A DNA stretch of 64,000 bases from Acidimicrobiaceae bacterium (GTDB lineage Bacteria; Actinomycetota; Acidimicrobiia; Acidimicrobiales; UBA8592). Under the pieces are notes generated by a model. That model worked only from the letters and a program-made list of their open reading frames with translations, was not told the DNA's origin and made no database searches. Of this stretch, positions 24,834 through 34,132 are shown piece by piece (within the stretch, counting starts at the first letter, position 1; each line of letters opens with the position of its first letter). The stretch is taken from assembly GCA_002722525.1 (NCBI GenBank), contig PBMJ01000035.1, positions 1 through 64,000 on the forward strand, given 5' to 3'. The position numbers were made by a program, and so were the translations under genes.

Positions 24834-25276
24834 TCGCGTCCCCTTCTAAAAGGTTCCCATTTCCAAACCATATATTGATATTCATCATCTTCATACAAAA
24901 CATCTAAAGCGACTTGAACTTCCATACCGACCTGCATATCTCTAATTTGAATGCCGGGCATCATCTGGCCGCAAACGACCATACTTTCTTTTTCTAATTC
25001 CACGGCTGCAATTACAAACGGTTTGAATGGCTCGTCAGTTATAAGATACGGAAGGGCAGGAGGGTAATCAGCTGAGGTGTAGCTCCAAACTTTACCCTGT
25101 CTAGTAAGAGCGACCTCCTCCCTATCCTCATTTGCTGGAGCTTCTGGGTCATTTCCTCCTAAATCCTTAGGAAAGTAATAACTCCCAGACGTCTTAGACC
25201 TTCCGCCAATCAAGGCGGGGGCATCAGGGTCCATGGTAAACATTCCTTCTACGGCTGGCACTTTCTTCTTACCCAT
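24830..25276 (-). CDS. DUF35 OB-fold protein lacking the zinc-ribbon cysteines
   Basis: The 148-residue protein matches the DUF35 partner family of thiolase-like proteins: PALIGGRSKTSGSYYFPKD at the N terminus, GKVWSYTSADYPP, PFVIAAVELEKESMVV, and VGMEVQVALDVLYED. Typical members bind zinc through CxxC pairs in the first region; here Ser, Thr and Gly replace them. It overlaps the Ltp4-like gene (ATGA), and the two probably form one complex that provides an acyl-CoA binding site. Confidence 0.85.
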   Translation of the reverse strand: MGKKKVPAVEGMFTMDPDAPALIGGRSKTSGSYYFPKDLGGNDPEAPANEDREEVALTRQGKVWSYTSADYPPALPYLITDEPFKPFVIAAVELEKESMVVCGQMMPGIQIRDMQVGMEVQVALDVLYEDDEYQYMVWKWEPFRRGRE

Positions 25277-25346
25277 ATCCGCATTCTAGAGGCACTTCAG
25301 GCGGCTTTTTGTGACTTTGCGTTATCAAGTCTTGTAGAATCTAACA

Positions 25347-26153
25347 GTGAAAGTTGAGACTCTCGTCGTTACTGACTTAGATGGTACTTTGTGGTTCGAT
25401 GGAGAAGAGTGCCACCCCTCTTCATTGACAGCAATTGACGAACTAAAAAAAAGAGGGATTCCCCTATTAATAGCTACTGGTCGACGTCTAAGAAGTGTGA
25501 CCGATGCTTTCAAACGCTACAAGCTCAGTAATCAAGCAGTCCTTCTAAATGGATCTCTTGGTTATTGTTTTGAGACATCTTCGAACTTTTTCCTTCAAGA
25601 ATTCCCAATAGAAAGTGAGTTACGAATTAAAGAGATCTTTAATGATTGCTCTCTATCTCCCTGTTTCTACGCAGACGATAGCTATGTTTACGTCTCTTCG
25701 CCAACAACTAGTAAAGGTCATCTTGAAGTAATCGGTGCTGACCTAGTCGAAATTGATGATTTGGATCTATTTCCTGCAGATAAAAAGATTTTAAGTTTTT
25801 GCATACTTGGTATCGATAAGTCTTATCTAGAGAGAGCAGCAAATATTATTTCTAGAGAATCTTTAGGGACAGTCGCTTATTATGAAGACAGGCTATTTGG
25901 GAAACACTCCATGATGGTTCAGCCGCCATCTACATCAAAGTGGACCGGCGTAGTAAACTGGTGTGACTACTTCGATATTCAGCCTTCCAAAATCATTGCT
26001 ATTGGAGATGCGGGCAATGACAGAGAACTATTAGAAGGTGCAGATGTATCGGTGGTAGTAGAAAGATCGGAACAATATTTACTTGAAATGGCAGATTACG
26101 TTATACCTCCCCCATCAAAGGGTGGTTGGGCCAACGTGCTAAATCTAATTTAG
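25347..26153 (+). CDS. HAD-superfamily Cof-type phosphatase
   Basis: The 268-residue protein has motif I VTDLDGTLWFDG with Asp10 and Asp12, motif II LLIATGRRLRS, a cap region of about 110 residues, and motif IV IIAIGDAGNDRELLEGADVSV. A Lys precedes motif IV in PPSTSKWTG. This is the Cof/HAD-IIB class, which dephosphorylates sugar or nucleotide phosphates. The start is GTG 25347, without an obvious SD. Confidence 0.88.
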   Translation: MKVETLVVTDLDGTLWFDGEECHPSSLTAIDELKKRGIPLLIATGRRLRSVTDAFKRYKLSNQAVLLNGSLGYCFETSSNFFLQEFPIESELRIKEIFNDCSLSPCFYADDSYVYVSSPTTSKGHLEVIGADLVEIDDLDLFPADKKILSFCILGIDKSYLERAANIISRESLGTVAYYEDRLFGKHSMMVQPPSTSKWTGVVNWCDYFDIQPSKIIAIGDAGNDRELLEGADVSVVVERSEQYLLEMADYVIPPPSKGGWANVLNLI

Positions 26154-26163
26154 TGAACAGAAA

Positions 26164-26958
26164 CTAAAAATCGTTTTCTTGATCAGCTAGCCATTCTTTC
26201 TTCACTTCTCGCCAAGCTTCATCTGTATGATTTCTTCGCCAATAAGGAGAAATTGAAGCGGTTTCAGGGTCAACTTGTTTTTCACTTAACAAGTACTTTC
26301 GTAACTCTCGAACTTCACCTGCTTCGCCATGGACGAAAACGTCGAAAGTTCCCTTTAAGAAATCAAATTCTTTGATAGCAGTTAATAATAGTGTCGAAGG
26401 ATCAGGTGCGTTTTTACGATGAAGCCACTTTACGTCAACAGTTGCGTCCGAGTGGAGTGGTACTTCGAATTCCGCACTGTCTACGACGAGAAATACCACA
26501 CAGCGATCATTAGCGTTTAAGGTTTCAAGTGAAGCGCTAATTCCAGGAATTGCGGTTTCATCACCTGCAAAGAAGTGCCAATCGACATTTGGGTTAGGAG
26601 AATAGCTGCCATTTGGTCCTTTAAACTGAAGTCTGTCTCCTTGATTAGCTCGTTTTGCCCAAGGTCCGGCGTATCCGCTATCACCATGAACAACGAAGTC
26701 TATAGTGAGTATCTTTGCGTCGTTATCCCATTTACGGACTGTAAAACGTCTCGGTCTAGGCCGAAAGTCGTCACCCAGACCACGAACTTTATCTAGGTCA
26801 AACGGAATAGAATAAGGAGCATCAGCGGGAACGAAATAGCCGTTTATGTATTGGTCTGTGTACTCAGTTGGCTCAAAATCATCAAGTTCTCCACCAGCAA
26901 ATTGCACCCGAATCATGCCGGGAGTAATACGCTCTATGTCTATAACTTCTGCAAACAT
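26164..26958 (-). CDS. Siderophore-interacting (ViuB-like) FAD/NAD(P)H reductase
   Basis: The 264-residue protein has a FAD-binding barrel (RRFTVRKWDNDAKILTIDFVVHG, AGPWAKRANQGDRLQF), the family GDETAIPGI, and a C-terminal ISPYWRRNHTDEAW. These are hallmarks of siderophore-interacting proteins that reduce ferric chelates. The ATG at 26958 has GAAGGA 4 nt upstream; the in-frame TTG at 26970 is less likely. It is divergent from the next gene, with no recognisable iron box in the shared 157-nt promoter region. Confidence 0.9.
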   Translation of the reverse strand: MFAEVIDIERITPGMIRVQFAGGELDDFEPTEYTDQYINGYFVPADAPYSIPFDLDKVRGLGDDFRPRPRRFTVRKWDNDAKILTIDFVVHGDSGYAGPWAKRANQGDRLQFKGPNGSYSPNPNVDWHFFAGDETAIPGISASLETLNANDRCVVFLVVDSAEFEVPLHSDATVDVKWLHRKNAPDPSTLLLTAIKEFDFLKGTFDVFVHGEAGEVRELRKYLLSEKQVDPETASISPYWRRNHTDEAWREVKKEWLADQENDF

Positions 26959-27115
26959 GTGGTCCTTCAATCTCTGATTAACTTTAGTAATAAGTGTTGC
27001 GTGGGTCTATTTCTGATTATTACAATTATTCATTAGTTTTTTCTCCTTGATTTCACCATTTTTTCTTATCCCTATACCATCATTCCGTACGTAAAGATAA
27101 AGTCATGGAGGCGAG

Positions 27116-28216
27116 ATGTCGATTTCTTCCTGGGATGATTACCCTATTCATCAGACAGCAGAATACATTCGTCATCCGGCTACAAGTGATCGGAATTTCT
27201 ACGACCGCTATTACTTTAATATGCATGGATCTAGCGATGAAGTGATGGCAATTTTCGGAATCGGCCAATACCCTAATCTGGGTGTTGCCGATGGTTTCCT
27301 AGCGATTGGCACAAAGGAAGATCATCGGGTTATAAGAGCATCAAGACCGCTCCGCGATAGATCCAATCTAAAGGTTGGGCCCCTTGAGATTCAAATATTA
27401 GATCCATTAACTGCTATTAGATTTATCTGTGATGATAATGAATGGGGCGTAAGTATGGACGTCCAATGGGAAGCATCTCAGGCACCTTTAGAAGAACCAA
27501 GACAATATCTTAGAAGAGAAGGAAAAGTAGTGTTCGACACTCAGAGATTCGCCCAAATGGGACGGTGGACAGGAACTCTTTCAACACCAGACTCAACTTG
27601 GAATGCAACTCCGGACAAGTGGGGTGGAAGCCGCGATCGCTCTTGGGGAATCAGGCCTGTCGGTGAAAAAGAATCAGACGGGATACGACAGGGCGTTTCA
27701 GTTATGGAAGGGCTCTGGAATTATTTCCCAGTAGATTTTGGGGATCACTCAATAATTTATATGCTGCAAGAAACTAATGAAGGTGTTCGCGAGCTGGAAG
27801 AAGCAATGCGCGTTTGGACAGATCCTTCTAAGCCAAATGAGTGGCTCGGCAGGCCGGAATATGAACACGATATGGTTCCTGGTACTCGAATGCTTAATGG
27901 CTCTGTGATTTCATTTAGTGATTCAGATATTGTTATGAACTGCACTCCCCTCCTAGCAAACTTTGTAGCTATTGGAACAGGGTATGGCATTGAGGACGAT
28001 TGGCGACATGGAATGTACCAGGGTCCAGATCCTGTAGTACAGGGCCTTCATTATAAGGTTGAGGATATAAAAGGCATTGGACAATATGGGGTCGTCGATC
28101 ATGTAGGAAAATTTGAATACGACGGTCAGGTGGGATATGGATTGTATGAGCATGGGTTCTGGGGTCGGTTCGAAAAATATGGCTTAAACGATAGGGCTGC
28201 TGTATTTCCTGAATAG
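27116..28216 (+). CDS. CrtC/DUF7064-like lipocalin-fold protein
   Basis: The 366-residue protein has no signal peptide and begins with a DYPIHQTAEYIRHPATSDRN-like segment. It contains the signature GGSRDRSWGIRPVG, with an Arg-Asp-Arg-Ser-Trp core seen in DUF7064/hydroxyneurosporene-synthase-like beta-barrel proteins. Members often sit near lipid, steroid or terpenoid catabolic genes. No catalytic residue can be assigned. GGAGG lies 5 nt before the ATG. Confidence 0.65.
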   Translation: MSISSWDDYPIHQTAEYIRHPATSDRNFYDRYYFNMHGSSDEVMAIFGIGQYPNLGVADGFLAIGTKEDHRVIRASRPLRDRSNLKVGPLEIQILDPLTAIRFICDDNEWGVSMDVQWEASQAPLEEPRQYLRREGKVVFDTQRFAQMGRWTGTLSTPDSTWNATPDKWGGSRDRSWGIRPVGEKESDGIRQGVSVMEGLWNYFPVDFGDHSIIYMLQETNEGVRELEEAMRVWTDPSKPNEWLGRPEYEHDMVPGTRMLNGSVISFSDSDIVMNCTPLLANFVAIGTGYGIEDDWRHGMYQGPDPVVQGLHYKVEDIKGIGQYGVVDHVGKFEYDGQVGYGLYEHGFWGRFEKYGLNDRAAVFPE

Positions 28217-28271
28217 ATAGAATCATTTTCGAAAAGTCGTGACATTCTGTTATGAATCGAGCTAGTCTGAC

Positions 28272-28450
28272 ATTGGTCAATGATTGACTACGGGAGAGTT
28301 CAACTTAGTTGGCGCCGAAGGAGCAAGGGTCCCCCCGAAACTCTCAGGCAAAAGTACCGTTTAGATCGACCAATCTGGAAAGAATGTTTAGTCGTTCACC
28401 GAAGGGGAAAGGCAAAAGCCGAAGCTCTCAGGTAGTAAGACAGAGGGGGA
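28272..28450 (+). ncRNA. Tandem glycine riboswitch with leader-linker helix
   Basis: Two glycine aptamers lie before gcvP. The first runs from CGGGAGAG (28291) through GGCGCCGAAGGAGCAAG and CGAAACTCTCAGGCAAAAG to about 28360. The second runs from TCTGGAAAG (28374) through CACCGAAGGGGAAAGG and CGAAGCTCTCAGG to ACAGAGGGGG near 28450. The leader ATTGGTC (28272-28278) is perfectly complementary to GACCAAT (28368-28374) in the linker, as in the P0 helix described for such riboswitches. Glycine binding is expected to activate gcvP expression. Confidence 0.95.
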
Positions 28451-28477
28451 CATAACTCTTGGCATCGAAAGGAAGTT

Positions 28478-31306
28478 ATGTCTCAACCAGCGGATTTCTC
28501 TCGAAGACACATTGGCCTCAATCAAGAAAATGAGCTTTCTATGCTCAAATTTCTCAATCTCGAGTCTATTGATGATCTTATCGATAGGACAGTTCCAAAA
28601 TCTATCAGGGATTTATCAGAAAATATTTCACTACCTCCAGCATTAAATGAAGTTCAAGCTATCGAACGACTTCAAGAGATCGCAGCACTGAATGTTGTCA
28701 ATATCTCGATGATTGGACTTGGATATTACAACACCCATCTCCCAGCGGTGATACAGCGTAACATTTTAGAAAATCCTGCATGGTATACGGCATATACCCC
28801 TTACCAAGCAGAGATATCACAAGGAAGGCTTGAGGCGTTACTTAATTTCCAAACGATGGTCTGTGATTTAACAGGGTGTGATATTGCTAATGCTTCACTT
28901 CTTGATGAAGCAACGGCAGCCGCAGAGGCGATGACAATGCTTAAACGCCTTCACGGAGGAACCAAAAATTTGTTTTTTGTTGACTCTGAATGTTTTCCAC
29001 AAACAATCTCTGTTGTTAAGACTAGGGCATCAGCCATGGGTATCGAAGTAGCGGTAGGTAACCCTGATGAAGCTCCTGCAGAATGTTTTGGTGTTCTATA
29101 TCAATATCCCGGTACATCTGGGGAAGTACCAGACTTATCTGATTCGATAGTACACCACCATGATGTAGGCCGACTCGTTGCAGTAGCCGCAGACCTCTTA
29201 TCTCTATGTTTGCTTAAAGCTCCTGGTGAATCAGGTGCAGATGTTGTGATCGGCAGTGCTCAACGTTTCGGTGTTCCATTAGGTTTTGGAGGTCCACATG
29301 CTGCATATATCGCTACAAAGCATGAAAATAGGCGAACTATACCTGGGCGGATAGTTGGTGTTTCTCTTGACTCCCACGGAAATAGTGCTTTGAGGCTAGC
29401 TCTTCAAACTCGAGAGCAACATATACGACGAGAAAAAGCAACAAGCAATATTTGCACAGCGCAAGTTCTGTTAGCTGTAATTGCAGGTGCATATGCGGTA
29501 TATCATGGCCCTGATGGGTTGCGTTCGATAGCAAATAATGTTCATGCATTAACCAGCAGACTCGCTGCAAACTTACGATCTAACGATTTTCAAATACTTA
29601 ACGATACATGGTTTGATACTATTACAGTTAAAGTTCCGGATGAAGCAGTAACAGTATGTGAACGATCGCAACAAGCTGGAATCAATTTACGTCTGGTGGA
29701 CAAGGATACGATCTCTATCTCTGTTGACGAAACTACGACAGTTGTTGAGATAAATAAGGTGCTCAACGCTTTTGGAGTGGCAGACGACAGTAGCGAAATA
29801 TCAAGTCCCCTAAGCGACTCCCACTTAAGAGAAAGCGACTATTGTCTACACCCTGTGTTTAATAGCTACCATACCGAGACGGAAATGCTTAGGTATCTTC
29901 GAATACTTGCCGATCGGGACTTAGCTCTAGATCGCTCTATGATACCTCTCGGTTCCTGCACTATGAAGTTAAATGCTACAACAGAGATGCTTCCGGTTAC
30001 CTGGCCTGAGTTCTCCAATATCCATCCGTTTGTCCCGAAAGATCAGCGCAAAGGGTATGACATTCTGATATCAGAATTGGAATCGTGGCTTATAAATATA
30101 ACTGGATACTCTGCAATTAGCCTGCAACCGAATGCTGGGTCTCAAGGTGAATTTGCTGGTTTATTGGCTATTCAGAAATATCATCAATCAAGAGGTGAAC
30201 CTGAAAGAGATATCTGCCTCATACCTGCTTCTGCTCATGGTACAAATGCTGCGAGTGCAGCGATGGCAGGCATGAAAGTAGTAGTCGTAGAGTGCGACCA
30301 GAATGGAAATGTTGATTTAGAGGATCTTGAGGCCAAATGTAAAGATAATAACAAGTCATTAAGTTCAGTAATGGTTACTTACCCATCAACACATGGAGTA
30401 TTTGAAGAATCGATAACCCAAATATGTGAATTAGTTCATGATCATGGCGGACAGGTCTATCTAGATGGAGCAAACCTCAATGCCTTAGTAGGAATCGCAC
30501 AACCTGGAAAATTTGGTGCCGATGTATCTCACCTTAACCTTCATAAGACTTTTTGTATTCCCCATGGTGGTGGAGGCCCAGGAGTAGGACCTGTTGCTGT
30601 AGCAGATCACCTGAAGTCGTATCTTCCTAATCATCCACTTATTGAAGACTCCGGACCTTCATCTGGGATAGGTCCTATCAGTGCAAGCCCTTGGGGGTCG
30701 GCAAGTATTCTTCCGATTTCTTGGGCCTACATTGCGATGATGGGCGACAAAGATTTATTGCATGCAACAAAGATTGCAATCTTAAGCGCAAACTACATAG
30801 CAAAAAGACTAGGAGACTATTATCCAGTTCTGTTTACAGGTGAAGAAGGATTCGTTGCTCACGAATGCATTATTGATATTCGGCCTATAACTCAAAGTAC
30901 AGATGTGAATTCAGATGATATTGCTAAGCGCCTAATGGACTTCGGATTTCATGCCCCTACAATGTCGTTCCCAGTTGCCGGAACATTGATGATAGAGCCT
31001 ACTGAATCTGAATCTCTAAGTGAGATAGACAGATTTTGTGAAGCGATGATCACTATCCGAAAGGAAATAACTGATATTGAAAACGGAGTTATCAATTATC
31101 TAGATTCGATGCTCCACAACGCTCCGCATACTGCATCTCACGTCACTAGCGATGCGTGGGACATGCAATACACAAGAGCCCAAGCAGCATATCCTGTCGA
31201 CTTCCTTCAGAAAAACAAATACTGGCCTCCAGTGGGGAGGATAGACGGGGCTCACGGAGACAAAAACTTAATGTGTAGCTGTCCCGATATAAGTGAATAC
31301 CGTTAA
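28478..31306 (+). CDS. gcvP: Glycine dehydrogenase (decarboxylating), P protein
   Basis: The 942-residue protein is the full-length single-chain P protein of the glycine cleavage system. It decarboxylates glycine on PLP and passes the aminomethyl group to lipoyl-GcvH. It starts [12 protein letters not shown], has [13 protein letters not shown] in the N-terminal half, and carries the PLP Lys690 in [24 protein letters not shown] precedes the ATG. The glycine riboswitch directly upstream gives substrate-responsive control. The other cleavage genes, gcvT and gcvH, lie about 6-9 kb downstream on the other strand. Confidence 0.98.
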   Translation: MSQPADFSRRHIGLNQENELSMLKFLNLESIDDLIDRTVPKSIRDLSENISLPPALNEVQAIERLQEIAALNVVNISMIGLGYYNTHLPAVIQRNILENPAWYTAYTPYQAEISQGRLEALLNFQTMVCDLTGCDIANASLLDEATAAAEAMTMLKRLHGGTKNLFFVDSECFPQTISVVKTRASAMGIEVAVGNPDEAPAECFGVLYQYPGTSGEVPDLSDSIVHHHDVGRLVAVAADLLSLCLLKAPGESGADVVIGSAQRFGVPLGFGGPHAAYIATKHENRRTIPGRIVGVSLDSHGNSALRLALQTREQHIRREKATSNICTAQVLLAVIAGAYAVYHGPDGLRSIANNVHALTSRLAANLRSNDFQILNDTWFDTITVKVPDEAVTVCERSQQAGINLRLVDKDTISISVDETTTVVEINKVLNAFGVADDSSEISSPLSDSHLRESDYCLHPVFNSYHTETEMLRYLRILADRDLALDRSMIPLGSCTMKLNATTEMLPVTWPEFSNIHPFVPKDQRKGYDILISELESWLINITGYSAISLQPNAGSQGEFAGLLAIQKYHQSRGEPERDICLIPASAHGTNAASAAMAGMKVVVVECDQNGNVDLEDLEAKCKDNNKSLSSVMVTYPSTHGVFEESITQICELVHDHGGQVYLDGANLNALVGIAQPGKFGADVSHLNLHKTFCIPHGGGGPGVGPVAVADHLKSYLPNHPLIEDSGPSSGIGPISASPWGSASILPISWAYIAMMGDKDLLHATKIAILSANYIAKRLGDYYPVLFTGEEGFVAHECIIDIRPITQSTDVNSDDIAKRLMDFGFHAPTMSFPVAGTLMIEPTESESLSEIDRFCEAMITIRKEITDIENGVINYLDSMLHNAPHTASHVTSDAWDMQYTRAQAAYPVDFLQKNKYWPPVGRIDGAHGDKNLMCSCPDISEYR

Positions 31307-31345
31307 TCTTCTATGGCAACTAGTTAATGAAGAAAAGAGGAAAAT

Positions 31346-32146
31346 ATGCCTGATGCACTAGTAGAGCGCGATGGACACATCATGACTGTCACGTTAAATC
31401 GTCCCAAAAGCAAGAATGCGATCTCTGGGCCGATGATTGTTCGGATGTATGATGCGTTCGTTGAAGCATCTGAGGATGACGAAATCCGCTGCATCATCGT
31501 GACTGGAGCTGCTGGAAACTTTTCTTCTGGCGCGGACTTGAAAGCGATGTCTGGCAACGCTGATGATGCGGATACAGGAATAGATATGAAAAAACGGTCA
31601 TCTGAGGACCCCGAAATACACTGGAAAGGTTTGCTCCGGTCATATCGTCCTACGAAACCGATGATTGCTGCAGTTGAAGGAGTCGCTATTGCGGGCGGAA
31701 CCGAAATACTTCAAGCAATGGATATTCGTGTTGCTGGGAAAAGCGCCAAATTTGGGATATCTGAAGCGCGATGGAGTCTATACCCAATGGGTGGATCAGC
31801 AGTACGTCTTCGACGTCAAGTCCCATATACTGTTGCTGCTGACCTACTTCTTACTGGAAGGCATATCGATGCTGAAGAAGCTAAAGAGATCGGGCTGATC
31901 GGCCATATTGTTCCTGATGGTCAAGCTTTAACCAAAGCAAGGGACATAGCTGAGAGTATATGCAAAAATGGGCCACTTGCTGTTGAAGCGATACTGAAGA
32001 CATTGCATGAAACAGATGGCATGACAGAAGAGGAAGCTTTAGCTCATGAATTCACATATGGATGGGAAGTATTTACGAGCGAAGATGCTAAAGAAGGGCC
32101 TCAAGCTTTCTCGGAAAAACGCACACCAAATTTCAGAAAAAAATAA
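31346..32146 (+). CDS. echA19: Enoyl-CoA hydratase, EchA19-like
   Basis: The 266-residue crotonase begins [19 protein letters not shown] and shows [39 protein letters not shown] and [20 protein letters not shown]. This reproduces mycobacterial EchA19, which hydrates steroid side-chain enoyl-CoAs during cholesterol breakdown. Orthology is by motif recall and needs an alignment. GAGGAAAAT sits just before the ATG, 39 nt after gcvP. Confidence 0.8.
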   Translation: MPDALVERDGHIMTVTLNRPKSKNAISGPMIVRMYDAFVEASEDDEIRCIIVTGAAGNFSSGADLKAMSGNADDADTGIDMKKRSSEDPEIHWKGLLRSYRPTKPMIAAVEGVAIAGGTEILQAMDIRVAGKSAKFGISEARWSLYPMGGSAVRLRRQVPYTVAADLLLTGRHIDAEEAKEIGLIGHIVPDGQALTKARDIAESICKNGPLAVEAILKTLHETDGMTEEEALAHEFTYGWEVFTSEDAKEGPQAFSEKRTPNFRKK

Positions 32147-32148
32147 TA

Positions 32149-33183
32149 TTACTCACCAGATACAACATTGATTAGCGGTTTACCTTCTATAAACAATTGT
32201 GCATTCTCTACTAGTAACGCCACAGCGTTTTCCTCGTAACTATCAAAGGAAACCGAACAGTGTGGTGATAGGTACATATTTTTCGCGGACCAAATCGGGC
32301 TATCCATCGGTAATGGCTCATTACGGGTAACATCTAAAATTGCTGCTCTAAGATGACTTGAATTTAATGCTTCAACTAGGTCATCCTCCACAACGTGCAC
32401 TCCCCTAGCAATATTACAGAAGATAGATCCGGGTTTCATTAGTGAAAAGCGTTCTCGATTGAACATGTCGCGCGTCTCATTATTAGCTGGGGCAGCCATC
32501 ACAACCACATCCGACATCCCGATCATCGTATCTACCTCACCTGGCGAGAAAATTTGATCGACATCTACGTCAAGGCAACCGATGTTAGGGTTTTTCTTTG
32601 ATGCGAGAATTGTCATCCCAAAGGCTCTTGCTCGAGTTGCTACTTCTCTCCCTATTGATCCTAAGCCCACTATTCCTATAGTTTTACCGTAAGCTTCAGA
32701 CCCAAATTTAACCTTCCAACTTCTTTCACGTTGCTGCTGATCAATCGTTCTTAAGTCCTTTAAAACCTGCAATAATCTAGCAAATACGAACTCAGAAATT
32801 GATGCGGATGCTATACCTCGAGCGCTGGTTTGCACTACGCCCATTTCTGTTAGAATCGAAGAGTCTATATGGTCATAGCCAGCAGAAACTCCTTGAAACC
32901 AGCCTAGATTCGGAAACAATGACCGAGGATCACTCGGTAAGTCCATTGATACGATAGCAACACACTTCTGCCATTCAAGTTTCGTAGTATCATCGATGTC
33001 TGGCTCTGCATACAATCCAGAATTCACCCCGCTATTCAAGCCGCGATCTGACCTAAGTTCGTTTGCTTCAATGTATGGAGTGTTAATAATTTCGATCGGA
33101 TAATCTTGACACAACTTGCTAAGAGACTCGTGCTCTTTCCTTAATGGAAATAACATTCCCATCTTCAATTTTTCAGTAACCAT
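32149..33183 (-). CDS. D-2-hydroxyacid dehydrogenase
   Basis: The 344-residue protein has the NAD-binding motif TIGIVGLGSIGREVATRARAFG and the catalytic triad regions: CNIARGVHVV (Arg), TRNEPLP (Glu) and LSPHCSVSFDSY (His). It interconverts a 2-hydroxy acid and a 2-oxo acid; the substrate is unknown. AAGGGG lies 5 nt before the ATG, and the 3' end is 2 nt from the stop of echA19. Confidence 0.9.
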   Translation of the reverse strand: MVTEKLKMGMLFPLRKEHESLSKLCQDYPIEIINTPYIEANELRSDRGLNSGVNSGLYAEPDIDDTTKLEWQKCVAIVSMDLPSDPRSLFPNLGWFQGVSAGYDHIDSSILTEMGVVQTSARGIASASISEFVFARLLQVLKDLRTIDQQQRERSWKVKFGSEAYGKTIGIVGLGSIGREVATRARAFGMTILASKKNPNIGCLDVDVDQIFSPGEVDTMIGMSDVVVMAAPANNETRDMFNRERFSLMKPGSIFCNIARGVHVVEDDLVEALNSSHLRAAILDVTRNEPLPMDSPIWSAKNMYLSPHCSVSFDSYEENAVALLVENAQLFIEGKPLINVVSGE

Positions 33184-33253
33184 GTCTGCCCCTTAGCATC
33201 ATTGCCCATCTTAAGGGTATTCTGCGCTAAGGAGAATTTAAGAGGAGTTGGCG

Positions 33254-34126
33254 TTGAAGAACAAAGTAGCAGTAATTACAGGTGGTGCGAGCGGCATAGG
33301 AAAATCGTTGTGTTATCGATACGGCCGAGCTGGCTACAAAATATGTATAGGTGATATAGAAGAACCAGCCTTGACTAAAACAGTTGACGATCTAACTGTA
33401 GAAGGCATTGTTGCGTATGGATACACTTTGGATGTATCTAAGGATTCATCTATGGAAAAATTCACCGAATCTATCCTAGAGGATGTAGGACCCCCAGGAA
33501 TTATATGTCTAAATGCAGGTGTCGGAGCTGGCGGTCCAATTGATGCTACGGAAATTAAAGATTGGGAATGGATTCTTGCAGTCAACTTATGGGGAGTTAT
33601 CTACGGAGTTAAAAACTTTCTGCCAGTATTGAAAGAAGAAAACGATGGACATATTGTATTTACTTCATCGATAGCTGGGCATCTCTCATATCCTGGCATG
33701 GGGCCATATAACGCAAGTAAGCACGCTGTTCTGACAATAGCTGAAACACTCTACTTCGAATTGGAACAGATGGAATCTAATGTAGGAGTCAGCGCATTAT
33801 GTCCAGGGCTTGTAAGAACAGGAATTCTAGACAGTAATAGGAACCGTCAGGAAAAGTACAGAGTTCCAGCCCTACAGCAAGAAGAGCAAGAAGACGATCG
33901 TAAAGAACTTATTGAAGAGATATATGCCAACTCTTTGTCTCCCGACGTTGTTGCAGATCTAGTTTTCGAGGCTGTCGAAGCGAAAAAGTTCTATATATTT
34001 ACCGATAAAGCGCACCATGATCATATGCGCATTCGCCATCAACGAATAGAGACCGCAAGTAACCCGTCATTAGATGGAGACCTGATAGATCACATCACGA
34101 CAGGAATCAATGAGCGAGAAAACTGA
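33254..34126 (+). CDS. Short-chain dehydrogenase/reductase
   Basis: The 290-residue SDR has TGGASGIG at the N terminus, LNAG, catalytic Ser138/139, Tyr152 and Lys156 (PYNASKHA), and a longer C-terminal part rich in charged helices. The frame is open from TTG 33248, but GAGGAG abuts that codon. TTG 33254 gives correct 6-nt SD spacing and the usual MKNKVAVITGG opening. It lies 6 nt upstream of mtr. Substrate unknown. Confidence 0.9.
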   Translation: MKNKVAVITGGASGIGKSLCYRYGRAGYKICIGDIEEPALTKTVDDLTVEGIVAYGYTLDVSKDSSMEKFTESILEDVGPPGIICLNAGVGAGGPIDATEIKDWEWILAVNLWGVIYGVKNFLPVLKEENDGHIVFTSSIAGHLSYPGMGPYNASKHAVLTIAETLYFELEQMESNVGVSALCPGLVRTGILDSNRNRQEKYRVPALQQEEQEDDRKELIEEIYANSLSPDVVADLVFEAVEAKKFYIFTDKAHHDHMRIRHQRIETASNPSLDGDLIDHITTGINEREN

Positions 34127-34132
34127 ATCACT

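Noticed and set aside
26959..27115. Iron-responsive (IdeR/Fur-like) box between the siderophore-interacting gene and its divergent neighbour
   Set aside because: I looked for a TTAGGTTAGSCTAACCTAA-like palindrome and found none of adequate symmetry.
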